Assembly (NCBI GenBank): GCA_948146395.1
Contig: OX411556.1
Location: 25,988,596 to 26,052,595, forward strand
DNA length: 64,000 nucleotides
Source of the DNA: Fragum whitleyi
Taxonomy: Eukaryota; Mollusca; Bivalvia; Cardiida; Cardiidae
Direction: 5' to 3'
Shown: piece after piece, positions 23,786-35,179 of the stretch
Numbering within the stretch: the first letter of the stretch is position 1
Layout: each line of letters begins with the position of its first letter
Notes under the pieces: generated by a model
Told to the model about the DNA's origin: nothing
Seen by the model: the letters and a program-made list of their open reading frames with translations, nothing else
Databases searched by the model: none
Translations under genes and position numbers: made by a program

Positions 23786-24989
23786 TACCGTAGCAATAAA
23801 ATACAAACTAACAACTACATGTATCATGTCACGTGGCGATGTAATGACCACTTCGTTTAATCTGACTTTAAATCTCTGGAAATCCAAACTAGATCGTAAA
23901 AGATAGCACACAGAGGAATAAGGTAATAAACAGTGTACTTAGGATTCACGCAATCTGAAATGTCACAGCATGGCATACTGACAAATTAGTTCTTGGAACT
24001 GGAAGTGGCCAACTAGTGGCCCTGATTTTGATTGAAACATTAAAGTGACTAATATTGGAACTTTGGAAAACTGTACATAGTTTTCATGCGTGTAAGTCAT
24101 TTTCAAAAATTCTTTCACTGGGAGGTAGATTGATCATTCTAGATTCAGAAAATAAGCACATTGCGCAACGTTTCGACCCTAGTCAGTCTGCGCAATATGC
24201 ACAGTCTGACAAGGGTCGTTACTTTACGCAATACCCAGACGGCCCCTTTTCGTGTGACGGGTCACATTTGTATTGATACTACGAGTTTCCGAGATCATCT
24301 CTATCAGCCAATTTTAACTCGTATTTAAGATTAGATTTGAAAGACATTTTCAAGTCGTCATAAATAGAAAAGCAACATTTACCAAAACAAGCAATTGTGC
24401 TGAATAGCATTTCCTGGACATCATCAGCTAAAGCCATCGTCCATGACCAGCTGACGTCGGACAAAGAAATCTCTTTTTCAGAAAATGTGAAATCGACCTG
24501 TTAGTAATTCAATATTTCTCATTGAATTTTATTTCTTGAGGTTCATTATGTTGCAGGAAATAAATCTGATTGTAAGCTACATGTAGTACAAATATTAATC
24601 AAAACATGTCTTTAGTATTTATACATTCCTTTAAATTTGAGAAGATTTTTGAATGTTTTACAACTAAAATTGACGTTTTTTCTATCATGATAAATGTCTT
24701 GCAACGGATGGCGTTATTTTTAAATCTATACAAAAAAAGCAAATATGTGTCATTTTTTACCATGTTTGATAGGATTTTAACGAAGAAAAAGCAAAAAATT
24801 TTTATTTAGGATCATGACGAAGAATGCATTTTGCAATGATCAACTTTAAATTTCAAAGGCGATTAAGATGAGATTATAAAACGTGAACTTTCATTAAATT
24901 ATGGACCTCTTTTTTCACAGTCATAACAGTTCTGTGACAAAATCATTTTAAATGAGTCAATACATCTAGAGAAAATCTTAAACAACTAG
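23786..24989. other. No gene; a family D-like core hairpin
   Basis: At about 24174-24217 'gaccctagtcagtctg' pairs with 'cagtctgacaagggtc', resembling the family D centre. The 'ttaggattcacgcaatct' near 23939 recurs near 29450, so both places hold an unnamed repeat. The open frames on both strands here lack motifs. Confidence 0.5.
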
Positions 24990-24994
24990 TATAT

Positions 24995-25260
24995 AATTAC
25001 ATTTTTACAGGAAGGCCGTTTTGCTACCCAAAAACGCCAGCCTTCTTCATAAAGCCTTGAATAGACACTGATTTCAAGTAACGATACCCAATGAACCACT
25101 AGATAATATTGGTCCTGTAAAAACTGCATTTAACAGGGGGTGGGGGGGGGTGTAGCAAACAACGTCTATCCGATCGTTTCTGCAAAAGTAAGTAAATAGA
25201 AGGCGTCATGTAAATGCGTAGTAAATAGCCTTCCTTAACACGAAGAGTAGACGATGCCCG
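24995..25260 (+). repeat. Local triplicated repeat, unit 1
   Basis: 'cgccagccttcttcataaag', 'cactgatttcaagtaacg' and 'cgtttctgcaaaagtaagta' recur in the same order at 25615-25860. A poly-G run lies at 25138-25151. Confidence 0.65.
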
Positions 25261-25442
25261 TAGTTGATATCCCAAAATTTGTGATGCGCTGGTCGCAGAC
25301 CGAATTCTAAAAATAACATTTCATGAAGTAACCAAATAATTTTCTATTCAATCCTTTTAGATTTTTTTAAAAATACCTCATAAGTAAAGACTGAATAGTT
25401 AATTATTTCTTCTACAGAAAATCTTTACAAATTGATAAATTT

Positions 25443-25548
25443 TTTTACACTAGCTTCCGGCGTCACAGTCGCCCTTATTAGGTGAATCCTACGAATTCGT
25501 AATATTTACCAGATGAAGGTGGCTGTGCCGCCGGGATCTAGTGTAAAA
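25443..25548. mobile_element. Very short TIR foldback (about 106 bp)
   Basis: The left 'ttttacactagcttccggcg' and right 'ccgccgggatctagtgtaaa' are imperfect TIRs of about 32 bp, with 'cacagtcgccc' matching 'ggtggctgtg'. Nearly the whole element is TIR. Confidence 0.75.
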
Positions 25549-25614
25549 TAGTATTTTTATTAAAGGTATTTATCTCAAGAGAAGAACATTTTATTCGTTT
25601 ACCAATTAATATAA

Positions 25615-25860
25615 TTATTCTAGACAAGAAGGCACAATGAACATCAAAAAGTGCCAGCCTACATCATAAAGTCTCGTGTACAGATCGACACTGATTACAA
25701 GTAAATAACACCCAAAGGAACACAAGAAATTATTGGTCTTGTCAAATACTGCATTAAACAGGGAGAAAATTGTTACAAACGTCGTCCATCTGTCAGAAGA
25801 TTGTTTCTGCAAAAGTTTGTAAATTTACAACGTCATATAGACGCGTTAATAGCAAGTCTG
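25615..25860 (+). repeat. Local triplicated repeat, unit 2
   Basis: 'gccagcctacatcataaag', 'cactgattacaagtaa' and 'gtttctgcaaaagtttgtaa' align with unit 1. The 65-codon minus-strand frame spanning it has no counterpart in the other units. Confidence 0.65.
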
Positions 25861-25902
25861 AACATGAAACCCAGCGAGATGTGTTGGTTATGCAGTTAAG
25901 AA

Positions 25903-25903
25903 C

Positions 25904-25981
<78 letters not shown>
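25903..25981 (+). repeat. (AAT)n microsatellite, about 26 units
   Basis: An uninterrupted aat/ata trinucleotide run. Confidence 0.97.
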
Positions 25982-26085
25982 GATTTATTTATATAAGGTA
26001 AACATGTTAAGACATATACATATATGCACAAATCTTATTTTCAACACGGCCTTCCGAAAAGAAAAAATAAAACAATACAAATCTA

Positions 26086-26088
<3 letters not shown>

Positions 26089-26126
<38 letters not shown>
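26089..26126 (+). repeat. (CT)n microsatellite, about 19 units
   Basis: An uninterrupted ct dinucleotide run. It creates the Arg-Glu run in a spurious minus-strand frame at 25985-26245. Confidence 0.97.
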
Positions 26127-26128
<2 letters not shown>

Positions 26129-26694
26129 AGCTAACAAAATAAACAATTTAAAATATTCAACATTTCTTTGAGCTAACAATATAAAACAGCTCAAAATATT
26201 AAAAAAAAAACAAACAAACAAAAAAAAAAAAAAACTAGCTATCAATTCTTTAATCAGACAGCAACCCCAGATAAAAATATATTAAATTGTATAACTATCT
26301 ATTAACATCTTTTACAAAATTTTTCAAAACAGAATAATTTTCTGATCACGAAAAAATAATAAAACAATGGATGTTTGTAAAGCATTTATGTCCCCAATTA
26401 AAGCTGGTCAAAAGCCTATTCTTTGTCAATCAACAAAGGGCAATGACTCGCAAATAAAGATGAGCAGAGTTGTGGTTCTTGTGCACTGCTCTTCTCCTCG
26501 ATTAGATCTATCCACTTGTGAACATTCATGATTCTAGCTTGCATACTTTTGAGATATGCACCTGACAAAAAACGGTCTACGGACGACGACAATATGTTCC
26601 CTCTTCTTCGAGGGGGGGGGGGGCATAAAATAAAAGAAATCGTGTATTCGTTAAATATGTAATTCAAGCGAAAGTTTTGAACTCTCTGCATAAT

Positions 26695-26830
26695 TACTTT
26701 AGAGAGTAAAGCTTCATGAATACCCAAAAGTCAAAGCCTTCATCATAAAGCCTTGCGTAGATTCATACATAAGTGTTTTCAGTCTCATAACTCTATGAAA
26801 TCAACAATAATTTCTTCATATCATGTAACT
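26695..26830 (+). repeat. Local triplicated repeat, unit 3 (shorter)
   Basis: 'caaagccttcatcataaagc' and 'ttgcgtagattcatacataa' correspond to the first half of units 1 and 2. The 103-codon minus-strand frame upstream (26416-26727) crosses a poly-G run and is not credible. Confidence 0.55.
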
Positions 26831-27204
26831 TAATATCTTGAAACAAAAGTGTTCCGATTTCTTCACAAAAAGGCATATTTTTAATGGATCAAGGAAACTT
26901 ACACAATAGCTGTATACTCAAAATCGTTTTCATCCGGATATGGAACCAAAATTTCAACAAATCAGAATGCACACATATTGATAGACAAAATTTGTATTAA
27001 ATGATTGTAGAAAAGACACAGCGATTAATAAGGATTGTCTACGGGCGGTAATGAATAATTCTTGTCATGAAGAAGCTTATATCAAACCAAAGCTGTTAGA
27101 CGTATAGATTGAGACAAAGGATTACCGCTCATACAATTTAGTCCATGACTTTAAGTAATTCAGAATTTGCCCCTCATATGAACATCCATACTGCTTACAA
27201 TGGT
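26831..27204. other. No gene or repeat family recognised
   Basis: AT-rich sequence; nothing identified. Confidence 0.45.
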
Positions 27205-27211
27205 TTTCTTT

Positions 27212-27480
27212 GTCAGCATGATAAGCTCATTCGATAGAGCATCGGACTTCCCGGGCTGACACACTAACAATCTAATGGTCTTTCGGGTGAGCTGTTAAAC
27301 CGAGGTCCTGTAAGTCGGTGCTTTACACTGAGCACGTTATACAACCATGGCAAATCTCAGCAGTAGTTTCTTCGTGTATCTTTGCATTAACCCCCGTAAC
27401 AACTAACCGTCTTCTTGGGCGTCGCTCATATGGGCCTATGCTACGGTAGCGACGGTAAATAAACGGAAATAAGCAAACAA
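27212..27480 (+). mobile_element. SINE-like element
   Basis: The A-box-like 'taagctcattcgatagagc' is followed by 'gtgagctgttaaaccgaggt', a stretch I associate with molluscan SINE bodies. The 3' end is 'ggtaaataaacggaaataag'. The B box is poorly preserved. It is GC-richer than its surroundings. Confidence 0.5.
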
Positions 27481-28796
27481 ATATTTTGTATGATAAACAC
27501 TGTAAGACCCAACAATGAAACGGAAATAATGACTTTTATTTTTATGCCCAAATATAAGTAAATCCCTTAACTGAAACGGAATTCAAACTATTTCCCCGCG
27601 TTCTGTCTATATTTGTTTTTAAAAAAAAAACGAAATAAAACAAAATAAACATTTTAACTAACATGGTTAAAACATTTGAACTAACATGATTAAAATAGAA
27701 GACAGTAATACCTTTTAAGATTATTTATGGACCTAACTATTGAATCCCTTGCATCCCTGTTCTTTAAATCTAACACAAACACTCGGCGCCTCTTACATGT
27801 AGAAAGCCGAGGAGAGAAATGAGAAAAGAATGGAGCATGGCTATGTTTTGCACATCATACACTTTATCTTTTTTCTCAAAGCAAAAAGCAGAAATACTGA
27901 TCACCATTGACGTCCAAAGGCTGCTTGTAGGCTTTAGGTATACTCTTCAAAAAGTTCTTTGACACTGATTAAACATACGACTTTTTTTTAAATCATGTAA
28001 AATAAATCAATAATGTTTGATTTATTTGTGAACTGTAATTGTAATTTAAGAATATCACATGTATTACAATGAATTACTCTATAGCGTTTCTGGATAGAGA
28101 CGTCAACGTCAAATTACGCAAAATCCGTCATTCTCATTCAGCACGTGCAGATCAGATTCTATTGACAGTCCTGATATCTCTCCATTATGATTTGGATTAA
28201 ATGCCATAACTCGATTGCTTTTGAAATTGAACGTCTAGGCACAAGACTGTAATGAAAACATGTCAAGCAAACGTAGGAACAACGTCATAAATTTATTGGT
28301 CGCTTCAAGGCAGGCTCTATAAGAAAAGCTGTTATAAATGACTTTGTTGTTTAGGATAGACTATCTCATACCTCTTGCACTGCTATAACGTGACTCATAG
28401 CGTCATGTTTAGAGTCAGATCAGTCTGACCCTGGATAACGACGTTCGTTTAGGACGTCATAAACCGTATCGATATTTGGGATATTTCAATCTTACTACAT
28501 CTTTTAGGACGACTAAGATCTCCAATCAAAGTAGGATCTCCGGTCAGAAAGTGTGGAGACAGATACGAGAGGTCGAGTTTGCTACCATAGGACACGTGCG
28601 ACGTAATGTCTTTAATCAACGTCTCTGTTACAAGTCTTTGGTCAAAAAAGTAAATCTGTTTTAATACAGTGTAAAGATGCATTAATTTCTCCCTCTTTGA
28701 TTGAATTTACACACATATAGATATAATGGTCTAAGTTGAAAGTCTACATATATATAGATCAATGTCGAAGAAATTTTTTGAAGAGTATATATATAT
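27481..28796. other. No gene or repeat family recognised
   Basis: AT-rich sequence with short poly-A runs. At 28449-28682 open frames of 77 (minus) and 62 (plus) codons overlap. Neither has a recognisable motif or splice context. Confidence 0.4.
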
Positions 28797-29110
28797 AATA
28801 CGTACTTAGTGTTTTGCATGAAAAAAAATATCTAAAGAGGTTTGGAGAATTGATCATTGTCGAGGCTCTGCCGAGACAATTATCAATTCTCATAACCGAA
28901 TTAGATATTTTTTTCATAAAATACACTAAGTACGTATTATAGTTATCTCATAACCTCTATTTGTCTTGTTTTCGTCGATGTTTCTAATTGAAATGCAAGT
29001 TTGTAAAAATGACCACATTATATCATTGTTCTAAAAATAACTATGTAATATCACAAAAAATATCATATGGGATGTTATCACTCGGATAATTGTATGGTTA
29101 TCAGATAAAT
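28797..29110 (+). mobile_element. Family A hairpin-plus-tail element, copy 3
   Basis: A hairpin of about 145 bp has arms 'cgtacttagtgttttgcatg' and 'atacactaagtacg' and the apex 'gtcgaggctctgccgag'. The tail then runs from 'cataacctctatttgtcttg' to 'tcagataaat'. It is the cleanest plus-orientation copy with 44322-44634. Confidence 0.85.
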
Positions 29111-29591
29111 GCATCATTCGGTGGATTTTGTTTCCAAAAAATTAACTTTAGATCTATATTGGATGAAATCCAGATCTTGTACAAGAATTAATCATTTTTC
29201 GCTATATATTACTACAGGAAATTTTTTATTTTAGATAAAATGGTTCAAGAAGTGATATTACCAAATGAGTGGAAAATTTGAATTCTTGTTCCCTTTTCAG
29301 TCCTCTTTGTATTGTGTCGATTCATCTTGTATCGCTGGAATGGTCTTTCTTTTAATCGATTTTAAAATTCCTAGAAATCTAAACTTGATAATAAACAACG
29401 GCACATTTATTCCATTAACATACGAAAACAAGGTCATAAAAAGTGAATTTAGGATTCACGCAATCTTAAATGTCAAACTGGTGATAAACAGACGAACGAT
29501 ATCTTTTTTTCTACCAGTATTGTTTGCTCTAACATTAGAGTACTTATCCAAATCAAACTGTTGTAGACCTGTGATTGGTAACCATCGAAGA
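29111..29591. other. No gene; 113-codon open frame judged spurious
   Basis: The frame at 29265-29606 (plus) has hydrophobic stretches but no signal-peptide order or domain. It overlaps 'ttaggattcacgcaatct', repeated near 23939. Confidence 0.45.
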
Positions 29592-29978
29592 AATAGAGGA
29601 TATTGAATGAGTGGTCATTGAATAGTGAATTTATTAATCTAGTCGTCTATAAACAGATAAAAACGAGTTTAATAAATTCTGTATTTTATGAGCAAAAATT
29701 TTATATTCTGTTTATAATATGACCCAAATTTTAGCGAAAAATCGTCAAAATTCTTTAAAATTCAACGTTACAATTTTCCGCGAATCTTATGACGCCGTTT
29801 AAAAATGACGTCACTAAACATAGATTTTGACGTAATTTTCGCGGTTACAAAGTAGCGTTGCTTTTCGTTATGAGCTCATTTGCATAGTTATTCCAGTAGT
29901 GCATTAACACCCGTATAAATATCAAAAAAATATTCAACGGGTTTATTTCGCTCCCGCGACGTCGGTCATATTATAATT
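29592..29978 (-). mobile_element. Family L element, copy 2 (inverted)
   Basis: It starts 'tagaggatattgaatgag', has 'aaatgacgtcactaaac' and 'gagctcatttgcatagtt', and ends 'cgcgacgtcggtcatatta'. All are reverse complements of 11785-12215. Part of the hairpin is deleted here. Confidence 0.75.
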
Positions 29979-30049
29979 AGCTTTAGTGATCAAAGGTCAG
30001 CAGAGCTTTATCAATGGCTTATTTCCTATCCGACAATCTGCCTGTGTGT

Positions 30050-30720
30050 CGAAAAAAAAAACCGCAGGAAAAGGGGCATTATGGAATTTCACTAAAGAAT
30101 TTTTCTAAGTGTAATCCTGTTTACGCGATTAAGTCATCAAGTTTTATCAGACTCATCTGAATTTGATTGAAGGGTAAAACAGATCGTTCCTTTTTATAAA
30201 AATGAGGAGGTACCGTTGGATAGCACGGGGACACGGGTTTTATGGCATGGCCAAATCTTGTCTACGCGAAAAATTCCAAAAAATATTATCGGACTTTTTG
30301 AAACATAGGTATGATAATCGTAATGTTTTAGGGCTTTAAGGATTGTAGCTTTTGAAATGGTAATGATCCGACAGTAACAGGGCAAACGGACCTTCTGGAA
30401 TTTCACGAAGCGAAATCTTGTTTTAAACTTGTTGCAAAAATTATTGAATATTTATAGGATCATGTTAGGGTCATAATGATTTTCGCTTTTGAAATTAGAG
30501 ACAATTCATCCGAAAACACGGGAAAGGGAGCGTTTTTGAAATTTCACTTCATACGAACGAGAAGTCCGCAAATATTATCGGATTTCTTTCACAGGTGATT
30601 TTAGGGTCATAAGATTCGCTACTTTTGAAAATGATGACAAGTGAAAGGTCATAAGAAGTGCTGCTTTTGAAAGATCCATCAGAGACAAGGAAAATGGTCT
30701 CTTCTCGAACTCCACTCAGA
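30050..30720 (+). repeat. Diverged tandem array, about 155-bp unit, left block
   Basis: The pattern 'acgggaaa...ggaatttcac' recurs near 30062, 30230, 30378, 30520 and 30678, with 'gggtcataatgattttcgc' and 'gggtcataagattcgctac' between. The same units reappear at 32900-33420 across an insertion. Confidence 0.6.
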
Positions 30721-30735
30721 TGATATAGGATTAAT

Positions 30736-30862
30736 TCTCGTTTTTTAGGGCGTTAATTGACATTTGCAGAGACCCGAAAAATGGTTCAACGCCCGAGTGC
30801 GAAGAACGACTGCGTTAAAGCATTTTGAGGGTCTCTGCAAACATTAACGCTCGAAAAAACGT
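30736..30862. repeat. Long hairpin (foldback)
   Basis: 'tttttagggcgttaattgac' and 'tttgcagagaccc' on the left pair with 'gggtctctgcaaa' and 'cattaacgctcgaaaaaacg' on the right. The unpaired centre is about 50 bp. This is either a small transposon or the palindromic part of a larger one. Confidence 0.7.
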
Positions 30863-31156
30863 GAATTGACGCTATTATTGCATAAAAATGAAGACAATCG
30901 TAATTATTCAAACGGATGTTGCAAAATTATTAATAGAAACGCTTTAAAGCTAGCCCCAAACCATCTAATGTGCCAGAAAATAGCGTTATGCATAGCATCG
31001 TACTTTTGTTTATACTGACGTTGCTAGGTAAATTTATGACGTCACAAAATTAAACGCGGGACTAGGATCAACGTCTTAATTTATTCTCTTAATTAATGTT
31101 ACACAAAGAAACTGAATAAGTGTATAGGCCATGACTGAGGATATTTAAGTGAAACA
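30863..31156. other. Unassigned flank of the hairpin and array element
   Basis: No gene was found. It contains 'ttatgacgtcac' near 31035. 'ccccaaaccatcta' near 30955 may correspond in inverse to 'aaatggtttgggtt' near 32637, suggesting one older element on both sides of the insertion. Confidence 0.35.
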
Positions 31157-32621
31157 AGAGGACCAAGATGGTCCTAGATCGCTCACCTGAGTCTCTTTGA
31201 CCCCTGGGACATCACATTAATTAAATAGGCAGATGTCAAAAAGAAGATAATTGCCTAAGATCAATACCATGGAACGTTTTCAGCGAAGAGCAAGACAGAT
31301 ATGCCTTTTTGCTCTTTGATTCTATGTAAAAAGGGATGCACCCGGGTGGACCCCAAATGTGACCCCAGGGTCTTGATATGAACAAACTTGAAAGAGGTCC
31401 ATAAGATGATGCTACATACTAAATATGAAAGCTGTCTGCCTTCTGGTTTCAGAGAAGAAGATTTTTGAAGGTTTTCCTATTTTCACCCATCGTGCTCAGA
31501 TGACCTGAAAGGGATGCGCCCGGGTGGAGCCCAAATATGACCCAAGGGTCTTGATATGAACAAACTTGGTAGGGGCCCACTAGATGATGCTACATACCAA
31601 AAATGAAGGCAGTGTGTCCTCTGGTTTGGATTAAAGAAGATTTTAAGAGATTTTCGGGCTTTGATTCTATGTAAAAAGGGTTGCGCCCGGGTGGAGCCCA
31701 AATATGATCCTAGGGTCTTGATATGAACAAACTTGGTAGAGGTCCACTAGATGTAGCCTGGCTCCCAGGCTGTCAGTTAGTGTTATATAAGGTATACCAC
31801 TCATGTTGTACTATGTGAAATTACCGCCCATATTCTCAAAAACTGACACTGATCGGCCAGTCAGAGAATATAAGCTGATAAGAAATTTTCTTTCTCTAGT
31901 TGGATTTTGCTTATTTTTTCACAATACTTCAGATCAGTGGGACGGGAGCCAGTCTACACTAGATGATGCTACATACCAAATATGAAAGCTGTCTGCCTTC
32001 TGGTTTCAGAGAAGAAGATTTTTGAAGATTTTCGTTTTTTTACCCTTCGTGCTCATAAGAGATAAAGGGTTGGGCCCGAGCAAAGCCCAAATATGACCCA
32101 AGGGTCTTGATATGAACAAACTTGGTAGAGGCCCACTAGGTGATGCTAAATACAAAATATAAAAGCTGTCTGCCATCTGGTTTCAGAGAAGAAGATTTTT
32201 AAAGATTTTCGCTCTTTGATTCTATGTAAAAAGGGTTGGGCCCGGGCAAAGCCCAAATATGACCCCAGGGTCTTGATATGAACAAACTTGGTAGAGGTCC
32301 ACTAGATGATGCTACATACCAAATATGAAAGCTGTCTGCCTTCTGGTTTCAGAGAAGAAGATTTTTAAAGATTTTCATATTTTCACCCTTTTTGTTAAGG
32401 GTAAAGGGAAAGTTAAGAGTGGATTTCATTTATTTGAACAACTTTGGTAGAGCTTGACCCAAGGAACATCCCTGCCAAGTTTCATCAAGATTGGTTTAGG
32501 AGAAGAAGATGTTTAAAGAAATTGTGGACGACGCACGACGGACGACGCACGACTGTCGACGGACGACGGACATTCTACGATCCCAATAGCTCACCTTGAG
32601 CACTTCGTGCTCAGGTGAGCT
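31157..32621 (+). mobile_element. Hairpin-ended element with tandem core, complete
   Basis: It begins with the hairpin 'ggaccaagatggtcc' and 'atcgctcacctgag'. The core has five units anchored by 'cttgatatgaacaaacttg' (near 31372, 31550, 31720, 32108, 32271; unit about 163-178 bp). A 'gacgacgcacgacggacg'-like tract follows, and the end is a hairpin at 32588-32621 ('agctcaccttgagcac' against 'gtgctcaggtgagct'). It is non-coding. The layout recalls pearl/Helentron-like non-autonomous elements of bivalves, but that class is an inference. Confidence 0.75.
31752..31958 (+). mobile_element. Family M TIR element, intact, inserted in a tandem unit
   Basis: TIRs are 'tgtagcctggctccc' and 'gggagccagtctaca' (14 of 15 match). 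It is flanked by ctaga at 31747-31751 and 31959-31963. Removing the 207-bp element and one ctaga restores 'ggtccactagatgatgct', as in sister units at 32297 and elsewhere. The 60-codon frame at 31803-31985 is spurious. Confidence 0.92.
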
Positions 32622-32879
32622 AAAAAGCCGGGCGTTAAATGGTTTGGGTTACTGCCCCTAGATCTATCGATACTAGGTTTTACAAATTTTCGTTTGGTCA
32701 TTTTGACCCGGTAATGACGTCATTTGATCAACGTTAAACGGAAGCTTGAAAACCGTAAAACGTTTGGAAAGCGATTTGCGACATGCAGATGGTCGAAAAT
32801 CACGGTTGAATACGGCGGACGACAGCAGACTACGGGTTGATTTTTGTCTTCTGTTGTATGTTTATCTGATTAAGCGCAT

Positions 32880-33420
32880 ATTAAGATAAAAAAGAGACTT
32901 TCAGTACTTCCATTTTCAAAATTGGAAGGGTTATCCTGAAACTTTCATGTAATAATTTTAGAGTTGCCCTTTTTTAAAATGGGGAAAATCCGCCTGAAAC
33001 ACGGAAAAAGGGCCAATGGAATTTCAATTAATTCGTTCTTGTCGACGCGGGTATGCCCACACAAAGTTAAAAATTTCACAAGATGAATGTTGGGGTGTAA
33101 GGATCGTTGCATTAAAAATGGGAACGATCCATTAGAAAATATAGGCAATGAAGTCTTATGGAGGTTAACTCCTTACAATCCTTACACTATTGCTTATGCG
33201 GTAAAAGCTTTAAATATAATATTGGGTTCTCTTGAACATTTAACAGCTTGACTGCAGGGCCTTACAGATGGTTCGTGAAATGGGAACATGGGAAAAAGGG
33301 GTATAAGTGAAATACACTTAATGTAATCTTGTTTAAGCAATTAAGCCAACAAATATAAATAGATTCTCTTGAACTTTTTTAAGGATCATTGCAAGGTCAC
33401 GAGGAAAGAAAAAAAAACAT
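32880..33420 (+). repeat. Diverged tandem array, about 155-bp unit, right block
   Basis: 'aacacggaaaaagggcc' near 33000 and 'aacatgggaaaaaggggta' near 33285 match the unit anchor of 30050-30720, followed by 'ggaatttca' and 'taatcttgtttaagca'. It continues the array beyond the inserted element. Confidence 0.55.
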
Positions 33421-34742
33421 AATTAATAGAAGACGCATGGTAAATAGTCCTCAGTGGGTTGAAAATTGTGGTCTAAATAGTCTTGTACATAATCAAGAAG
33501 TGTTACTTTAAGATTCCAATTTTGTTATCCCAATACAATAAAGCATGTTAACAAAAATATAAATACGCACTATTAAAAATCAAATAATTTTACACACCAA
33601 GTCCAGTTAATGCTGGAACGTAGTTCAGCGAGGTATCCTGCATTTCGTACTAAATAAAAGTGGAAAATCATTTTCTCATTGAATATTCAAAAAGTTGGGG
33701 ATAAAACTGAATTTTCTTTTTTATATCGGTATCTTATTAAGAGGAAGGAAAACGACTTCTATTTCTTAGGATTTAAAAAAATTAAGTTGAGTGCAGAATG
33801 GATATTTAGAAGGTTGCGAAAGGTTGCCGTAATCTATACTATTCCTGTGGGAAATATGGATCATTGAACCTATATCAAGAAAAAAGTTTGCTCTGTTTAA
33901 ATAATTAGGATGTCTGAATACAAAAGGTTGAAATATATCATTTGTAACCTTACAACACGAAATTTCAAGTTGATGAATCGATCTTTTGAATTACACATGG
34001 TTTAATTGGCAATAAGCCTCTCTAACCCAAATCGTTTATATAAAGGTCCGATATTTTTTCCGCTTATCCTTTTGGATAAAAGTCGAGCACAATCCCTCTA
34101 TTGAGAACCGACTTGTCTTAGACAAATCCTTGTCTGGATAGAATTTGGTTTGAGATATTTTCAATACATCTATAAATCTAAGAATTTAGAAATCCGAAAA
34201 GGGACTATTTAGGATTTTAAGAAGATATTTTTGAAATAACAAAACATTCAACATAAACGTTTAACGCTTAAAAATCGAAGAATTATTAATTTTATCGCAC
34301 ATGAAAGTTTAAAAATTACGACCTTAAAAAATTATTAGATTTAATTTATATTTATAATAAGATTGAAAATCTTAGACGGGGAGCCAAGAAAAGCAACTCG
34401 AATTTCAATTAAGATACGTTTGGTATTTAATACGTTATGTAATAAACTTGATGAAGCTTATAACATGCTTTATTGGTTTCACAGACATTGTTATCACGTA
34501 TCCAATGGGATTAGCTGTTTAAAGAATTTTGATACTAATAACAGAGTCTTGGCAAATCCACAAGTCGACGCTTCATTACTTAAAGTTAGAAAATGTTGTT
34601 TTTTTCACTTTTGACACGTTCTCAATCGCAAGATATTAAATCACCCTGATGATAAAATTCAGCCTCATGATTAGACCTGTCGTCATGTAGCCACCCAAGA
34701 AAAACGAAAGGAATCACTAAGCGTCAAAGGAATTGATGGTAT
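33421..34742. other. No gene; contains a diverged relative of the 41070 segment
   Basis: About 33860-34010 aligns loosely with 41070-41240 ('atatcatttgtaaccttac' and 'acgaaatttcaagttgatga' against 'atatcattagttaaattac' and 'gcaagatttcgaattgttca'). The frames at 33679-33867 and 34363-34614 are not recognisable. Confidence 0.45.
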
Positions 34743-35179
34743 AGTTAGTTACATCGTGAAATTAACATTCATCTCAATAAAAACCATTACGAATCTCTGA
34801 CTCAGTCCTCCATTTCATATCAAACACTCACTTATACCATTCAAAGACGCTCAAACCCTTTGAAAAATATTGAATCAACAACGCCATTCAAAATGAATTT
34901 GGATAGAGAAAAATCGCGATCTCACTGACATTATTCAAATTGTAAGCGTCTAATAGGTTCTTGAATAAAAAGGAAGCTATCTCTTAAACTTATAAGCATA
35001 TTTTATTAAAGGGAGCTAATCAATATCACTTATTTTGTTCATCCTGAACAAAATTTGCGATATAGGAGTCCTTCCCATTAAATTCAAAACTCGCTTCACA
35101 CACTCATTTAATGCCATTCCTAAATCATTCCAAAATCATTCACCTTGTCAATTACACGATGATGTTACATGTAACTGTA
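34743..35179 (+). mobile_element. Family E element, full length
   Basis: TIRs are 'agttagttacatcgtgaaat' and 'aattacacgatgatgtta'. The conserved internal hairpin 'ttttgttcatcctgaacaaa' lies near 35034. It is about 435 bp and non-coding. Confidence 0.85.

Noticed and set aside
26416..26727. 103-codon minus-strand frame
   Set aside because: It crosses a poly-G run, includes part of a local repeat and has no motif.
29265..29606. 113-codon open frame
   Set aside because: It shares repeat sequence with 23939 and ends inside a family L element. No family motif was found.
33679..34614. Two AT-rich frames that might be remnants of a transposon protein
   Set aside because: There are several stops between them, no polymerase, integrase or transposase motif, and only loose similarity to a non-coding duplicated segment.
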